Below are positions 35,637 to 44,441 of a DNA stretch of 64,000 nucleotides, piece by piece. The translations under genes and the position numbers were made by a program. The DNA lies in contig JACCEP010000003.1 of the NCBI GenBank assembly GCA_013416395.1, forward strand, positions 310,001 through 374,000, given 5' to 3'. Positions within the stretch are counted from its first letter, which is position 1. The number at the start of each line of letters is the position of its first letter. The notes beneath the pieces were generated by a model that saw only the letters and a program-made list of their open reading frames with translations, had not been told where the DNA came from and searched no databases. The stretch is from Alcaligenaceae bacterium. GTDB taxonomy: Bacteria > Pseudomonadota > Gammaproteobacteria > Burkholderiales > Burkholderiaceae_B.

Positions 35637-37046
35637 TTAACGTTGAGGCCAGCGCTGTGCCCAGGGCGCAGCAGCTTCAAAGGCTTCGCCCAGACTAAGA
35701 AGTAAATCGTCAGCCCCATAACGCCCTATCATTTGTATGCCTATGGGCAGCCCCGATGGCGAGGGTGCTACGGGAACAGCCAACGCCGGCAAACCCGCTG
35801 CATTAACCCAGCCAGTGAAAATGGCATGGCCGCGCGGACCCACCGTTTGCCCATCAATAATGGCAGGATAGGCCTCTTTGGCCGGCCAGGGTAATGCCGC
35901 CGCCGCAGGCGTGATCAGCACATCATAATCGTTAAACACGCGCACACAGTCACGCCGCAACGCTTCAACGTCTTCCATCACGGCCCACAGTTGTGCCGCA
36001 CTGTACCCTGCACCCTGCTCTGCCATGTCAAGATACTTTGGCGATGCTTTTTCACGCCACTGCGGAAAACGCTCAAACATACGGGCCAGCCCGACCTGCC
36101 CAACAATAGGCCATGCTTGTGTCATGAACTGAAGATTGAGCGGCATGACGCCTTCGCTGACAACGTGCCCCAATTTGCTTAACAACGCTGCAGCGGCGCG
36201 GCAATGGCTGGCGACAACAGGGTCTACGGGGGCATTATCTATCGTCGGTACGTATAGAACACGCAACCCTTCATGGATTGCCTGCTTTCTGCTGGCCTCT
36301 GCAGCCGCTAACGAACGCCGATCACACGCCTGTGCCCCACGTATTACATTAAACATGGCACGCGCGTCGGCAACCGTGCGCGCCAGCGGGCCCACCACCT
36401 CAAAATCAAGCAGCAGCGAGGGCAGGCCATCATCGCGTGCCACAGACCCAATAGACGGTTTTAGCCCGACAAGCCCGCAGTGCGAAGCGGGACGACGAAT
36501 GGAGCCCCCGCCATCCGTGCCCAGGGCCAGAGGCGTTACACCTGCGGCAACGCTGGCGACGGCACCGCCGCTGGAGCCCCCTGGGGTAAGCGCCGTGTCC
36601 CATGGGTTCACCGTAGCGCCGAACAAGGGGTTATCGGTATAACCTTCGAGTGCGAATTCGGGCAGATTGGTCTTGCCTATGATTAAAGCCCCTGCGTTCC
36701 GCAAACGGGCAACAGGCATTTCATCCGTGTCTGCCATGTGTTCACCCAACGCGGGCGACCCCCACGTTGTTGGCTGATCGCTCGTTTGCATGTTGTCTTT
36801 GATGCTGATGGGTATACCGTCCAGCATCGACAACGGACGACCGGCCGCATAACGTTCGGTTGCGGCCTGCGCTTCAAGCAACACCGCCTCATCGCGGCGG
36901 GCAATCACAGCATTAAGCCTGGGGTTTACAGCGTCCAGCCTTTGCAAACAGGCCTTGACCACTGCTGTGGGCGTTAACGTGCGGTCATGGTATTGCTGCT
37001 GCAGTTCAACTGCCGACAATCGCCAAACTTCGGATTGTTCTGTCAT
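35637..37046 (-). CDS. Amidase (amidase-signature family)
   Basis: 469 residues. The catalytic triad Lys-cisSer-Ser is seen in DGIPISIKDNMQ (Lys near residue 80) and GGSSGGAVASVAAG, GTDGGGSIRRPASHCGLVGLKP (about 152-188). It hydrolyses amides to acids and ammonia; the exact substrate cannot be told. It begins 16 bases after the TRAP large permease gene, and the hydratase gene follows 43 bases downstream, so the amide or its product is likely what the TRAP system imports. Confidence 0.88.
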   Translation of the reverse strand: MTEQSEVWRLSAVELQQQYHDRTLTPTAVVKACLQRLDAVNPRLNAVIARRDEAVLLEAQAATERYAAGRPLSMLDGIPISIKDNMQTSDQPTTWGSPALGEHMADTDEMPVARLRNAGALIIGKTNLPEFALEGYTDNPLFGATVNPWDTALTPGGSSGGAVASVAAGVTPLALGTDGGGSIRRPASHCGLVGLKPSIGSVARDDGLPSLLLDFEVVGPLARTVADARAMFNVIRGAQACDRRSLAAAEASRKQAIHEGLRVLYVPTIDNAPVDPVVASHCRAAAALLSKLGHVVSEGVMPLNLQFMTQAWPIVGQVGLARMFERFPQWREKASPKYLDMAEQGAGYSAAQLWAVMEDVEALRRDCVRVFNDYDVLITPAAAALPWPAKEAYPAIIDGQTVGPRGHAIFTGWVNAAGLPALAVPVAPSPSGLPIGIQMIGRYGADDLLLSLGEAFEAAAPWAQRWPQR

Positions 37047-37061
37047 TGTTTCCTCTTGGTT

Positions 37062-38354
37062 TTACATGTGTGCAGGTAGCCATGTGGCTAGCCCAGGCAC
37101 GGCCATCAACAGCAGGGTGAACAAAATCATGATGACGGCATAGGGCACGGCCCCCCAGATTGCATCCTGTATGCCGCCGTTGTCCGGACGAACGCCATGG
37201 ACGACAAATAAATTCATGCCGACGGGTGGCGTAATCATGCCAAGCTCACACACGAGTACGATGAATATGCCATACCAGATAGGATCAACCCCCAACGCCA
37301 TGGCTATCGGATACGTAATGGGAATAGTGGCCACCTGCATGGAGAGTACGTCCATGAACATGCCGAGGATCAGGTAGAACACCAAGAGCGCGAGGATCAG
37401 GCCAGTTGCAGAAAACCCTATACCAACCACCCATTTGGTCATCATGTCAGCCACACCGGTAAGACTGATGGTGAGGTTAAGAATAAAAGCTGCGACCATG
37501 ATCAGCAGAATCATGCCGCTGATGCGTGCACTGGAGACAAAGCAGTTGCGCATGAGCGTCCAGCTCATCTTGCCAGACTGCCACACAAAGAACAGCGCAG
37601 CCATAACCCCGAGCGCGGCACTTTCGGTCGTGGTCGCTATACCGAAATACAGGCTGCCCATGACGATGCCAAACACCACAGCGGGCGGAATAAAGTGGCG
37701 CAGCAGGCGAATGCGCTCATTTAATGGCACCTTTTCCTCACGCATGGTGTTCTTGCTCAAAAGCGCCGAAACAGCGATAAAAAGCATGAAAGTCAACGCA
37801 AGCAAAATACCTGGAACAATGCCGGCAATAAACAGTTTGCCAATAGAATTATTGGTCAGTGACCCATACACAATCATGTTCAGGCTGGGTGGAATTAAAA
37901 TACCCAGTGTGCCGCCGGCAGCAATCGACCCCAGCGATGAGCGCACAGGGTAGCCACGCGCCTGCAGCGAAGGCAGCGCAACCGTACCCACGGTTGCCGC
38001 CGTTGCAACTGAAGAACCAGACGTGGCGGCAAACAAGGCGCTGCAGCCGATGTTGGTATGCATCAGGCCTCCGGGCAAACGGCCCAGCCATGCTGCCAGC
38101 GTGCCATACATGCGGTCGGCAATCCCCGAGCGCAACAACATTTCGCCCAGCAGCACAAACAATGGAATGCAGGTCAGCAAGTTATCGTTCTGTACCCCCC
38201 ATACCACCGGTGCTATCGAATCCAGAAACGGGACACCATAAGCGGCAATACCTCCGACTATGCCCACCGCCGCCATCGAGGCAACAATGGGCAAGCCGAA
38301 CAGGATCAAGCCCAACATGGTAAAAAAACCCAGCGAAATCATCATCACGCTCAT
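37062..38354 (-). CDS. TRAP transporter large permease (DctM type)
   Basis: 430 residues, about 12 hydrophobic segments, the IT-superfamily DctM subunit. Family landmarks: ATSGSSVATAATVGTVALPSL (about 110-130), GTLGILIPPSLNMIVYG (about 150-166), LGMFMDVLSMQVATIPI and ITPPVGMNLFVVHG (near the C-terminus). It uses the Na+ gradient for uptake of organic acids delivered by the DctP protein. Start overlaps the DctQ stop by four bases. Confidence 0.92.
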   Translation of the reverse strand: MSVMMISLGFFTMLGLILFGLPIVASMAAVGIVGGIAAYGVPFLDSIAPVVWGVQNDNLLTCIPLFVLLGEMLLRSGIADRMYGTLAAWLGRLPGGLMHTNIGCSALFAATSGSSVATAATVGTVALPSLQARGYPVRSSLGSIAAGGTLGILIPPSLNMIVYGSLTNNSIGKLFIAGIVPGILLALTFMLFIAVSALLSKNTMREEKVPLNERIRLLRHFIPPAVVFGIVMGSLYFGIATTTESAALGVMAALFFVWQSGKMSWTLMRNCFVSSARISGMILLIMVAAFILNLTISLTGVADMMTKWVVGIGFSATGLILALLVFYLILGMFMDVLSMQVATIPITYPIAMALGVDPIWYGIFIVLVCELGMITPPVGMNLFVVHGVRPDNGGIQDAIWGAVPYAVIMILFTLLLMAVPGLATWLPAHM

Positions 38355-39034
38355 GGCTGAGCTCCTTGCTGGCGCTTGGCCAAATCGTCCACCTCTTCCT
38401 TGACCTCATCCTTCACACTCTTGGGTGAAAACTCACCCAGCAGTGCGTCCACATCGCCGCGCAGCAACAGCTGAATTGCGCGCACAGCGTATACCGTACC
38501 GATTGCAGCGAACGTAGCGAGTGCCACAAGCCACACTAACTGTGGATAGATAAGCGGCGTGGCCCACGGCGTGGGTGCAGTGCTGCCGTATGACTGGGTA
38601 TCGATCAGTACTTGAATGGCGGTCCAGCCAATGAACAGGCCGAACGCAGCAAGGCTCAAGATCGATAATGCGTTGAGCCAGGCCTGGACGCGTTTGGGGA
38701 AAAATTCATGTAAAAAATCAACGCGAATATGCGCCCGACCGATCAAGGCAACACTAAAGGCCAGCGTCGAGCCTACCGCCAGCGCATAGCCTCCCAGTTC
38801 ATCGGCCCCTTGCAGCGAAAAATTAAATAGCTTTCTGGAAATAGTTTCGATCGAAACAACCACCGAGAGCGTGACAAAGATGGCCCCAAATAATATGCCG
38901 AGAACAGTTTCAACACGCTCCATACTGCGAGACAGGGCCTTGCGCCCCGCCTCGCTTGAAGCCCGCCCTACTGTATTGCCCTCTGTCGCTACAGCACGTT
39001 GCGACAAGCTTTTGGATGGGCGGGCGCTAATCAT
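38351..39034 (-). CDS. TRAP transporter small permease (DctQ type)
   Basis: 227 residues. Four transmembrane helices occupy about 40-190, preceded by a basic N-terminal stretch of about 37 residues before MERVETVLGILFGAIF; a later start at that Met is possible. VSIETISRKLFNFSLQGADE and ALIGRAHIRVDFLHEFFP are DctQ-like. A charged C-terminus (KSVKDEVKEEVDDL) follows. Overlaps both neighbours by four bases. Confidence 0.87.
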   Translation of the reverse strand: MISARPSKSLSQRAVATEGNTVGRASSEAGRKALSRSMERVETVLGILFGAIFVTLSVVVSIETISRKLFNFSLQGADELGGYALAVGSTLAFSVALIGRAHIRVDFLHEFFPKRVQAWLNALSILSLAAFGLFIGWTAIQVLIDTQSYGSTAPTPWATPLIYPQLVWLVALATFAAIGTVYAVRAIQLLLRGDVDALLGEFSPKSVKDEVKEEVDDLAKRQQGAQP

Positions 39035-40077
39035 TTGATCCCCACTACCGGACCGACAGTCGCTTTCCAGTTATCTACACAACCTTTATTAACTTTGTCG
39101 CATACTTCAGCCCAGGTCGGCAACGATACTTTGGTCAGTGCTTCTTTGAGCAGCGCCTTGTCGGCATCAGAGACAGGCACGTTAACCAGATTAAACTTCT
39201 TGCCCGTTTCACAGGCGCCGCCTACGTTGCAACTGATGGCGTCTTTGAACAAGACTTCAGAGTAAACCCAGATATCGTCTGTCAGTGCGGTTACGGCTTT
39301 TTGCAGCCCTGCTTGCTGCTCTGCCGACAGCTTGTTCCATGCCTTGACTGAAATGGAGTAACCATTAATCGCCATCTGGAAGCCAATTGGCAACTGATGT
39401 GTAGCGACTTCGGGCCAACCTGAAGAATTGGCCGAACTTGGGCCGGTAATAGCGCAATCCACTACACCCAGCGACAAAGACTGATGGGTATCGGCAAACG
39501 AAATAGGTACAGGTGTGCCGCCAATAGAGTCGATAAATTTGGCCAGATTCTGATCATAGACACGAACCTTCAGGCCCTTGATGTCGGCCAGCTTGCTGAT
39601 TGGCTTATTACAGAACAAGACCTGGGGACCAAACGGAAACACGCCCAGCAGCTTCACGCCAAACTGCTTTTGCAGACGCTGGTCTGCCTGGTCGTAAAAC
39701 GCGTCCACCACTTTGCGGGCGGTCGCGTAGTCAGGGTTTAATCCAACCAGGTCAAAACCTAGCAGTGTCGGCTCATCGCGCGCGTTCTGCGGAAACCGCA
39801 GCGAAGCCAGTTCAAACAGGCCAGACTTAAGCACCCTCAACTCTTCCGTATCTTTAATGCCCAGCGTATCGATGGGTTTGTAATCCATCTCAATAGGTAG
39901 CCCGGTGTTTTCCTTGAAGTTTTCAAAGAACGGCTGCTCTTTTTTGGCCTGAATCAAGCCGGTAGCCAGTGGCTGACCAATGACCCGAAACTTTATGGTT
40001 TCTGCCGCCGAAGCGCCTGAGCAAAGCCCGACAGCCAGTGCAGCAGTTAGTAAGATACGTGAATACTTTTTCGCCAT
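39031..40077 (-). CDS. TRAP transporter solute-binding protein (DctP type)
   Basis: 348 residues. Signal peptide MAKKYSRILLTAALAVGLCS GASA with cleavage near residue 24. The mature protein has the DctP fold, with GLKVRVYDQNLAKFIDSIGG (about 168-187) and the ligand-carboxylate Arg in that block, and DCAITGPSSANSSGWPEVA (about 207-225). It has four unusual cysteines in the C-terminal part (about 284-330). Ligand unknown; the adjacent amidase, hydratase and aminotransferase suggest an organic acid or amide. It is the first gene of the three-gene TRAP set. Confidence 0.9.
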   Translation of the reverse strand: MAKKYSRILLTAALAVGLCSGASAAETIKFRVIGQPLATGLIQAKKEQPFFENFKENTGLPIEMDYKPIDTLGIKDTEELRVLKSGLFELASLRFPQNARDEPTLLGFDLVGLNPDYATARKVVDAFYDQADQRLQKQFGVKLLGVFPFGPQVLFCNKPISKLADIKGLKVRVYDQNLAKFIDSIGGTPVPISFADTHQSLSLGVVDCAITGPSSANSSGWPEVATHQLPIGFQMAINGYSISVKAWNKLSAEQQAGLQKAVTALTDDIWVYSEVLFKDAISCNVGGACETGKKFNLVNVPVSDADKALLKEALTKVSLPTWAEVCDKVNKGCVDNWKATVGPVVGIK

Positions 40078-40139
40078 GTTTTGTCTCCGATATGGAATCG
40101 TGGTGCTTGTATGCTGATTGTTATAAGCAGAAGTTATCG

Positions 40140-41429
40140 TTACGCTGCGCCTGCCAGCGTTTCTTCTCGTTGCTGCACATGTTGCTCTGATTGGGGTTTG
40201 GCAGTGTTGGATTCCTTCGGGTAATGAGCCTGCGGCGTGGCGGTGGCCTGCAGATGATCCATGGCGGCGGCAACACCGTCACCTTTAAGTTTGACACCTG
40301 ACATGCGCAGACCCATCTGGCATCCGCCTAGCGTGGCGATCAGCGTAAGGTCGTTGGTATCCCCCAAGTGCCCGATTCTGAACATTAGCCCCTTTAATTT
40401 GCCCAGACCTGCACCCAACGACATATTGAAGTTTTCATAGATCAATTTACGCACTTTATCTGCGTCGATACCCTCAGGCATCATGACGCCCGTCAGTATT
40501 GGAGAGTGGCAAGCGTCATCGGTGCACTGTATTTCCAGGCCCCAGGCTTTGACGGCGGCGCGGCAGGCCTCAGACAACCGTTGGTGGCGGGCAAACACGT
40601 TGTTCAGGCCCTCTTCCTGAATCATATCCAGCGCTTCTGACAGGCCATAAAGCAGGTTGGTGTTGGGCGTGTACGGCCAGTAGCCCGTTTTGTTCATCTC
40701 TATGATTTCATCCCAGGCCCAGAAGGCGCGACCCAAGGTAGCCTGTTTGCTGACTTCCACGGCTTTGGCCGATACCGCATTGAAGCTGATTCCGGGAGGA
40801 AGCATCAGCCCTTTTTGCGAACCACTGATCGTGACATCTACGCCCCACTCATCGTGGCGATAGTCAATCGAACCCAAACCGGAAATGGTGTCGACCATAA
40901 GCAGCGCAGGATGACCTGCCGCATCAATGGCACGACGCACGGACGCAATATCAGACGTGACACCCGTAGAGGTTTCGTTGTGAACGACACAGACCGCCTT
41001 GATGGTATGTTCTTTATCTTGGCGCAGGCGGGCCTCGATCATGTCTGCCTGTACCCCCTGGCGCCAGCCCTCAAGGCCTGGCTTACCCAGAAATTCAGGC
41101 TTCAAACCCAAACGCTCAGCCATTTTTTTCCATAAAGAGGCAAAATGACCGGTTTCATACATCAACACCGTATCACCCTTGTTCATGGTGTTGCTCAGGG
41201 CCGCTTCCCAGGCGCCGGTTCCAGATGCCGGGTAGATGACCACGGGCTGCTCTGTTTTGAATATCTTGCCAATGCCCGCCAACACTTTACGACCTAGCGC
41301 TCCGAACTCGGGTCCGCGGTGATCGATAGTTGGATAGCTGATAGCGCGCAAAATACGATCTGGCACAGGACTGGGCCCCGGAATCTGAAGATAATGACGG
41401 CCGACGGGATGGAAGTTAAGATTGGGCAT
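40140..41429 (-). CDS. Class V aminotransferase (serine/aspartate-glyoxylate aminotransferase-like)
   Basis: 429 residues. The start at 41429 gives the family-like MPNLNFHPVGRHYLQIPGPS. PLP-binding Lys lies in TISGSQKGLMLPPGIS (about 195-210). The block HNETSTGVTSDIASVRRAI (about 155-173) and the C-terminal domain FRIGHLGDTNDL (about 362-373) match the SgaA/BhcA type. It transfers an amino group to glyoxylate from serine or aspartate. A tail of about 35 residues rich in Gln, Pro and Glu is beyond the usual end. None of the other beta-hydroxyaspartate cycle genes lie nearby. Divergent from the GntR regulator. Confidence 0.88.
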   Translation of the reverse strand: MPNLNFHPVGRHYLQIPGPSPVPDRILRAISYPTIDHRGPEFGALGRKVLAGIGKIFKTEQPVVIYPASGTGAWEAALSNTMNKGDTVLMYETGHFASLWKKMAERLGLKPEFLGKPGLEGWRQGVQADMIEARLRQDKEHTIKAVCVVHNETSTGVTSDIASVRRAIDAAGHPALLMVDTISGLGSIDYRHDEWGVDVTISGSQKGLMLPPGISFNAVSAKAVEVSKQATLGRAFWAWDEIIEMNKTGYWPYTPNTNLLYGLSEALDMIQEEGLNNVFARHQRLSEACRAAVKAWGLEIQCTDDACHSPILTGVMMPEGIDADKVRKLIYENFNMSLGAGLGKLKGLMFRIGHLGDTNDLTLIATLGGCQMGLRMSGVKLKGDGVAAAMDHLQATATPQAHYPKESNTAKPQSEQHVQQREETLAGAA

Positions 41430-41463
41430 AGGAAGAGGCTCCTGGGTGAATTGGTTATGCGTT

Positions 41464-41548
41464 ATACAAAATATAATATACAAACCACTACAGGATGCTC
41501 TAGGTAAATACCCGGAATTTAAACTTTATTTTGAATATATAATACAAA
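41464..41548. promoter_or_regulatory. ATACAAA repeats between the aminotransferase and GntR genes (possible operator)
   Basis: ATACAAA occurs at 41464-41470, 41478-41484 and 41542-41548, embedded in AT-rich DNA (TATACAAAATATAATATACA). GntR/FCD regulators often bind TTGTATAC-like half-sites, so this is a plausible operator for autocontrol and for the catabolic cluster. Low certainty. Confidence 0.45.
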
Positions 41549-41550
41549 AC

Positions 41551-42234
41551 ATGAATTCTCTTACACCACCTGATATGGGCATTGTTCGCGATACGCTGCA
41601 CCAGCGCATTGCCACACATCTGCGCGAGTTGCTCACCCAGGGCACGCTGAAACCCGGCAGCAAGCTAAATGAGCGCGAACTCTGCGAAATGCTGCGTGTA
41701 TCTCGAACGCCCTTACGAGAAGCTATACGCCTGCTGGCTGCAGAGGGGTTGGTTGTGCTTGAGCCTGGGCGCGGCGCCTTTGCGCTAGCACTATCAGATG
41801 CGGATATCGCTCATACCTTTGATGTGGTGGCGTCACTTGAAGGCTTGGCGGGCGCACTTGCCGCCAAACACATTACCGACGAAGAGCTTGCTGAATTACG
41901 TGCTTTACAGTTCGAAATGGAAGCCGCTTTCGAGCGCCGTGACCTGCCTACGTATTACCGTCTCAATGCCCAGGTGCACGACCTGGTCAGCGAAGCGGCC
42001 CGCAACCCCGTTTTGCGCGACACATGGAAGCAGGTTAATAGCCGCATGCACACCCTGCGTTTTCGTTCTAACCAGGACGAGACCAAGTGGGCAAACGCGC
42101 TACGAGAGCATGCGCAAATTTTGGCTGCCTTGCAAAAACGCGATGCCGTTGCCGTACGACAGTTGCTTGAGTCTCACCTGCACCGCAAACGTGATGCGGT
42201 GCTTGAGAGCCGTTCTGCCGCGCAAACAGCATGA
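41551..42234 (+). CDS. GntR family (FCD domain) transcriptional regulator
   Basis: 227 residues. Winged helix-turn-helix at about 10-75 (LHQRIATHLRELLTQGTLKP, then KLNERELCEMLRVSRTPLRE). An FCD effector domain at about 85-215 has the Asp/His metal-ligand pattern (DLPTYYRLNAQVHDLVSEAA, LREHAQILAALQKRD). The start at 41551 is chosen as the first ATG with family sequence; no good RBS is visible. It is divergent from the aminotransferase-TRAP-amidase-hydratase cluster and probably controls it. Confidence 0.9.
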   Translation: MNSLTPPDMGIVRDTLHQRIATHLRELLTQGTLKPGSKLNERELCEMLRVSRTPLREAIRLLAAEGLVVLEPGRGAFALALSDADIAHTFDVVASLEGLAGALAAKHITDEELAELRALQFEMEAAFERRDLPTYYRLNAQVHDLVSEAARNPVLRDTWKQVNSRMHTLRFRSNQDETKWANALREHAQILAALQKRDAVAVRQLLESHLHRKRDAVLESRSAAQTA

Positions 42235-42391
42235 AACCGGATGATGGCTGAGGCTATGTGAAAACGCTGTCATCGCTCATTTTCAATGGGTGCTCTTACC
42301 ATTTCCAAATACGAGAAAATCCCATAACGACTGATCTGGAAGGTCGATTTTTCATACCCCAAAATTTTTCGACGTTTTCAGACAGCCTGGG

Positions 42392-42484
42392 CAATAAACT
42401 GTAGTCGTCATAAGCCATAGCAATAAGCTGTAGCCATAAACGGTAGCAATAAGCCGTAGCATAAGCTCTAGCCATAAGCCGTAG
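42392..42484 (+). repeat. Seven degenerate 12-13-base repeats, core CAATAAGCCGTAG
   Basis: Units at 42392-42404, 42409-42420, 42421-42433, 42434-42446, 42447-42459, 42460-42471 and 42472-42484; all have ATAA and end in TAG. Six units are directly adjacent, one is separated by four bases. Located in the 338 bases between the GntR gene and the next small gene, which otherwise hold nothing recognised. Too short and gapless for CRISPR. Could be a minisatellite or repeated protein-binding sites. Confidence 0.8.
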
Positions 42485-42572
42485 TCATCGCAAAATGTCA
42501 GAGAGAGCAACCTCTACCCGCGCGCTACACTATCATCAAAAGAAAAGCGCCACGGTTTAAGGACTCTTTACT

Positions 42573-43016
42573 ATGAACACCGCATCCACCCCATTCAAAA
42601 CCATAGGCGTGATCGCCATTATCGCCGCAGGTTTGATCGCTGCCGCCATCGCGCATCGTCCAACCCAGCCACTGGTGTGGATGGTGGCTTATCTGGTGCT
42701 GGTAACCGGGGTGGTGCAATATGTGCTGGGTGCCGGGCAGGCATCCCTGACGGCCCGACCTCTGGCTATGTCTACCATTTGGGGCCAGTGGGTACTACTG
42801 AACCTCGGGCACGCAGGGGTTATAGCCGGAACATTGCTCAGTAACTTCGTCATGCTTATTCTGGGTACCGTGCTCTATGACCTTGCCATGCTCTGGTTTG
42901 CATGGTGTGTGCGCGGTGGCATGCCAGGCTTGCGCCGCACGGGCTACTGGTTGCTTATTGTGGTGATGGCGGCAAGTTCACTCGTCGGTGTAGCACTAAG
43001 CCAACTGAGCAAATAA
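42573..43016 (+). CDS. Small membrane protein of unknown function
   Basis: 147 residues with four hydrophobic segments (about 10-28, 35-52, 72-100 and 122-142). There is a short basic loop RRTG before the last helix. The family is not recognised; similar proteins with this four-helix plan are seen in Alcaligenaceae as hypothetical proteins. Preceded by AAGGACT. Its 3' end is duplicated downstream. Confidence 0.65.
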   Translation: MNTASTPFKTIGVIAIIAAGLIAAAIAHRPTQPLVWMVAYLVLVTGVVQYVLGAGQASLTARPLAMSTIWGQWVLLNLGHAGVIAGTLLSNFVMLILGTVLYDLAMLWFAWCVRGGMPGLRRTGYWLLIVVMAASSLVGVALSQLSK

Positions 43017-43144
43017 TGTGGCGGCCCGTGGCTCTCTGTTTCAAGGGTTCAGGGCTGCGCTTCTTATGGCACTAAGCCAACTGAGCAAATAAAATGGCGG
43101 TGGACGGCTCTCTGTTTCAAGGGCTCCAGGGCTGCGCTTCTGAC
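42993..43144 (+). repeat. Tandem duplication of the 3' ends of two convergent genes, 76-bp units
   Basis: Units 42993-43068 and 43069-43144. Each begins GCACTAAGCCAACTGAGCAA (the last codons and stop of the membrane protein) and ends with the CAGGGCTGCGCTTCT block, which is the reversed C-terminus of the small minus-strand protein (EAQPWSP). The first copy keeps the plus-strand gene end, the second keeps the minus-strand gene end. It is the same pattern as at 26125-26347. Confidence 0.85.
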
Positions 43145-43347
43145 AGCAGCACGCGTAATTCGTCATCGGTCATGCGCGTAAACTGCTCCTCAGCTTCAGC
43201 CATGTTTTCTACATACATACTCTGCGAGCGAATATCGTTGCCTACGAGCGGGCTAAACAACAGTAAGACAGCACCATACGACGCTTCCATCAAGGCCGCC
43301 TGCCAAGCTGTGCCTTGAACATCATTGAAGCTACGCATATCACTCAT
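43117..43347 (-). CDS. Small acidic protein of unknown function
   Basis: 76 residues (MSDMRSFNDVQGTAWQAALM start). It is acidic in its second half (ENMAEAEEQFTRMTDDELRV) with one hydrophobic stretch ASYGAVLLLFSPLVG (about 22-36). No family recognised. The frame is complete and the 3' end is preserved in the duplication described here, which favours a real gene. A DNA region of about 135 bases separates it from the next plus-strand unit. Confidence 0.55.
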   Translation of the reverse strand: MSDMRSFNDVQGTAWQAALMEASYGAVLLLFSPLVGNDIRSQSMYVENMAEAEEQFTRMTDDELRVLLSEAQPWSP

Positions 43348-43533
43348 AATTTCAGCCCAAAATAGGTTATCACGGTGCGACAGCCCCGCTACATCATTTA
43401 AATCATAGGCCAGAAGCGTTTATATTTCTTAAGCCAGTTCAAAACAATTAATTAGACGCAGGATATACATCGTCCTACCATAGTGATGCGGGGGATACTT
43501 TTCGCAACGATAGATCACCATAGAGGCATCGAC

Positions 43534-44142
43534 ATGAGTACGGCTCAGGAAAACGACGTGAATCTGGCAAATTTTGGCCCTTTGGCAGGCTTGCTAGGCG
43601 TTTGGGAAGGAAACGATGGCACAGATATCTCCCCGGGCATGCCTGACAGGATGATGACGGACACCGAAAGCAAGTACCGCGAGCGATGGGTTTTTCAACT
43701 GATAACGCCCCACGTAGAAAATCATGACCAGAAGCTTCGCCAAATTGTCTGTGATACCAACGCCTGGCGCGGAACCCCCTCTACCGCGGGAAAGCACGCC
43801 GGTGAGGCCTTCCATGCGCAACGAGGCTACTGGGTTTGGGACCCAGCCACAGGCATGATGCTCAACTCTTTTGCTGTACCCCGCGGCATTGTCATCAACG
43901 CTGGCGGTACCGTAAAGCCGGACGCCACCAGTTTTGAACTGGTCGCCGAAGCCGGGTCAGAAACCTTTGGCATTTGCCAAAATCCATTCCTGATCGAAAA
44001 CTTTAAGGTTGTGCGCTACATCCTCAAACTCACGCTAAATGGTGACGGCACCATGGATTACCATCAAGACACTCAGTTACAGGTTAAGGGCCGGGGGCTA
44101 CACCATCATACCGACACCAACCACCTTACGCGTCAACCCTGA
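43534..44142 (+). CDS. Nitrobindin-like heme-binding beta-barrel protein
   Basis: 202 residues. Starts MSTAQENDVNLANFGPLAGL, then LLGVWEGNDGTDISPG (about 20-35), RGYWVWDPATGMMLNSFAVPRG (about 95-116). The FABP/nitrobindin fold of this type binds heme through a C-terminal His in many members; here the C-terminus is histidine-rich (GLHHHTDTNHL). The exact function is unknown; NO or heme binding is inferred from the family. The start at 43534 is chosen over an upstream ATG because the family begins here. Transcription probably ends at the terminator downstream. Confidence 0.75.
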   Translation: MSTAQENDVNLANFGPLAGLLGVWEGNDGTDISPGMPDRMMTDTESKYRERWVFQLITPHVENHDQKLRQIVCDTNAWRGTPSTAGKHAGEAFHAQRGYWVWDPATGMMLNSFAVPRGIVINAGGTVKPDATSFELVAEAGSETFGICQNPFLIENFKVVRYILKLTLNGDGTMDYHQDTQLQVKGRGLHHHTDTNHLTRQP

Positions 44143-44441
44143 GCATGAGCAGCAAGCCTTTTTGTTGCAGGTCTTAATGCGTTGTTAAGTTTGTTCCGCG
44201 CGGTCGCTGCAAGGCCTTTGCAGCGACCGCCTGCCAACACATTAAGGCCTGCAGCCATTAAATAGGCGGCGGCAATGGCTACCCCATTTTTAAAGTCACC
44301 CAAACCAGTTTGGGTGATTTTTTTTCGCAAGATATGCCACACGTAAATTTTGTCTGCAACATCTGTCACACGTAAATTAAGTGGTTGTTATGCAGGGGGA
44401 CATAGGTTTAGGATGAACGTATCAAGCTAGGCGACAAGGAA
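44143..44441. other. Intergenic stretch with terminator
   Basis: 299 bases between the nitrobindin-like gene and the GMC oxidoreductase. Only the intrinsic terminator at 44296-44325 is recognised; a 78-codon minus-strand frame here is not convincing. Confidence 0.5.
44296..44325 (+). terminator. Rho-independent terminator
   Basis: TCACCCAAAC (44296-44305) and GTTTGGGTGA (44308-44317) form a perfect ten-base stem around CA (four-base loop in practice), followed by TTTTTTTT (44318-44325). It closes the plus-strand nitrobindin-like transcript. Confidence 0.85.

Noticed and set aside
40140-41429. Beta-hydroxyaspartate cycle cluster, because of the BhcA-like aminotransferase
   Set aside because: The aldolase, dehydratase and iminosuccinate reductase genes are not nearby; the neighbours are TRAP, amidase and hydratase genes.
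42392-42484. CRISPR array
   Set aside because: Units are only 12-13 bases, nearly gapless, with no spacers and no cas genes.
44133-44369. 78-codon minus-strand frame
   Set aside because: It runs across the terminator of the nitrobindin-like gene and has no recognisable features.
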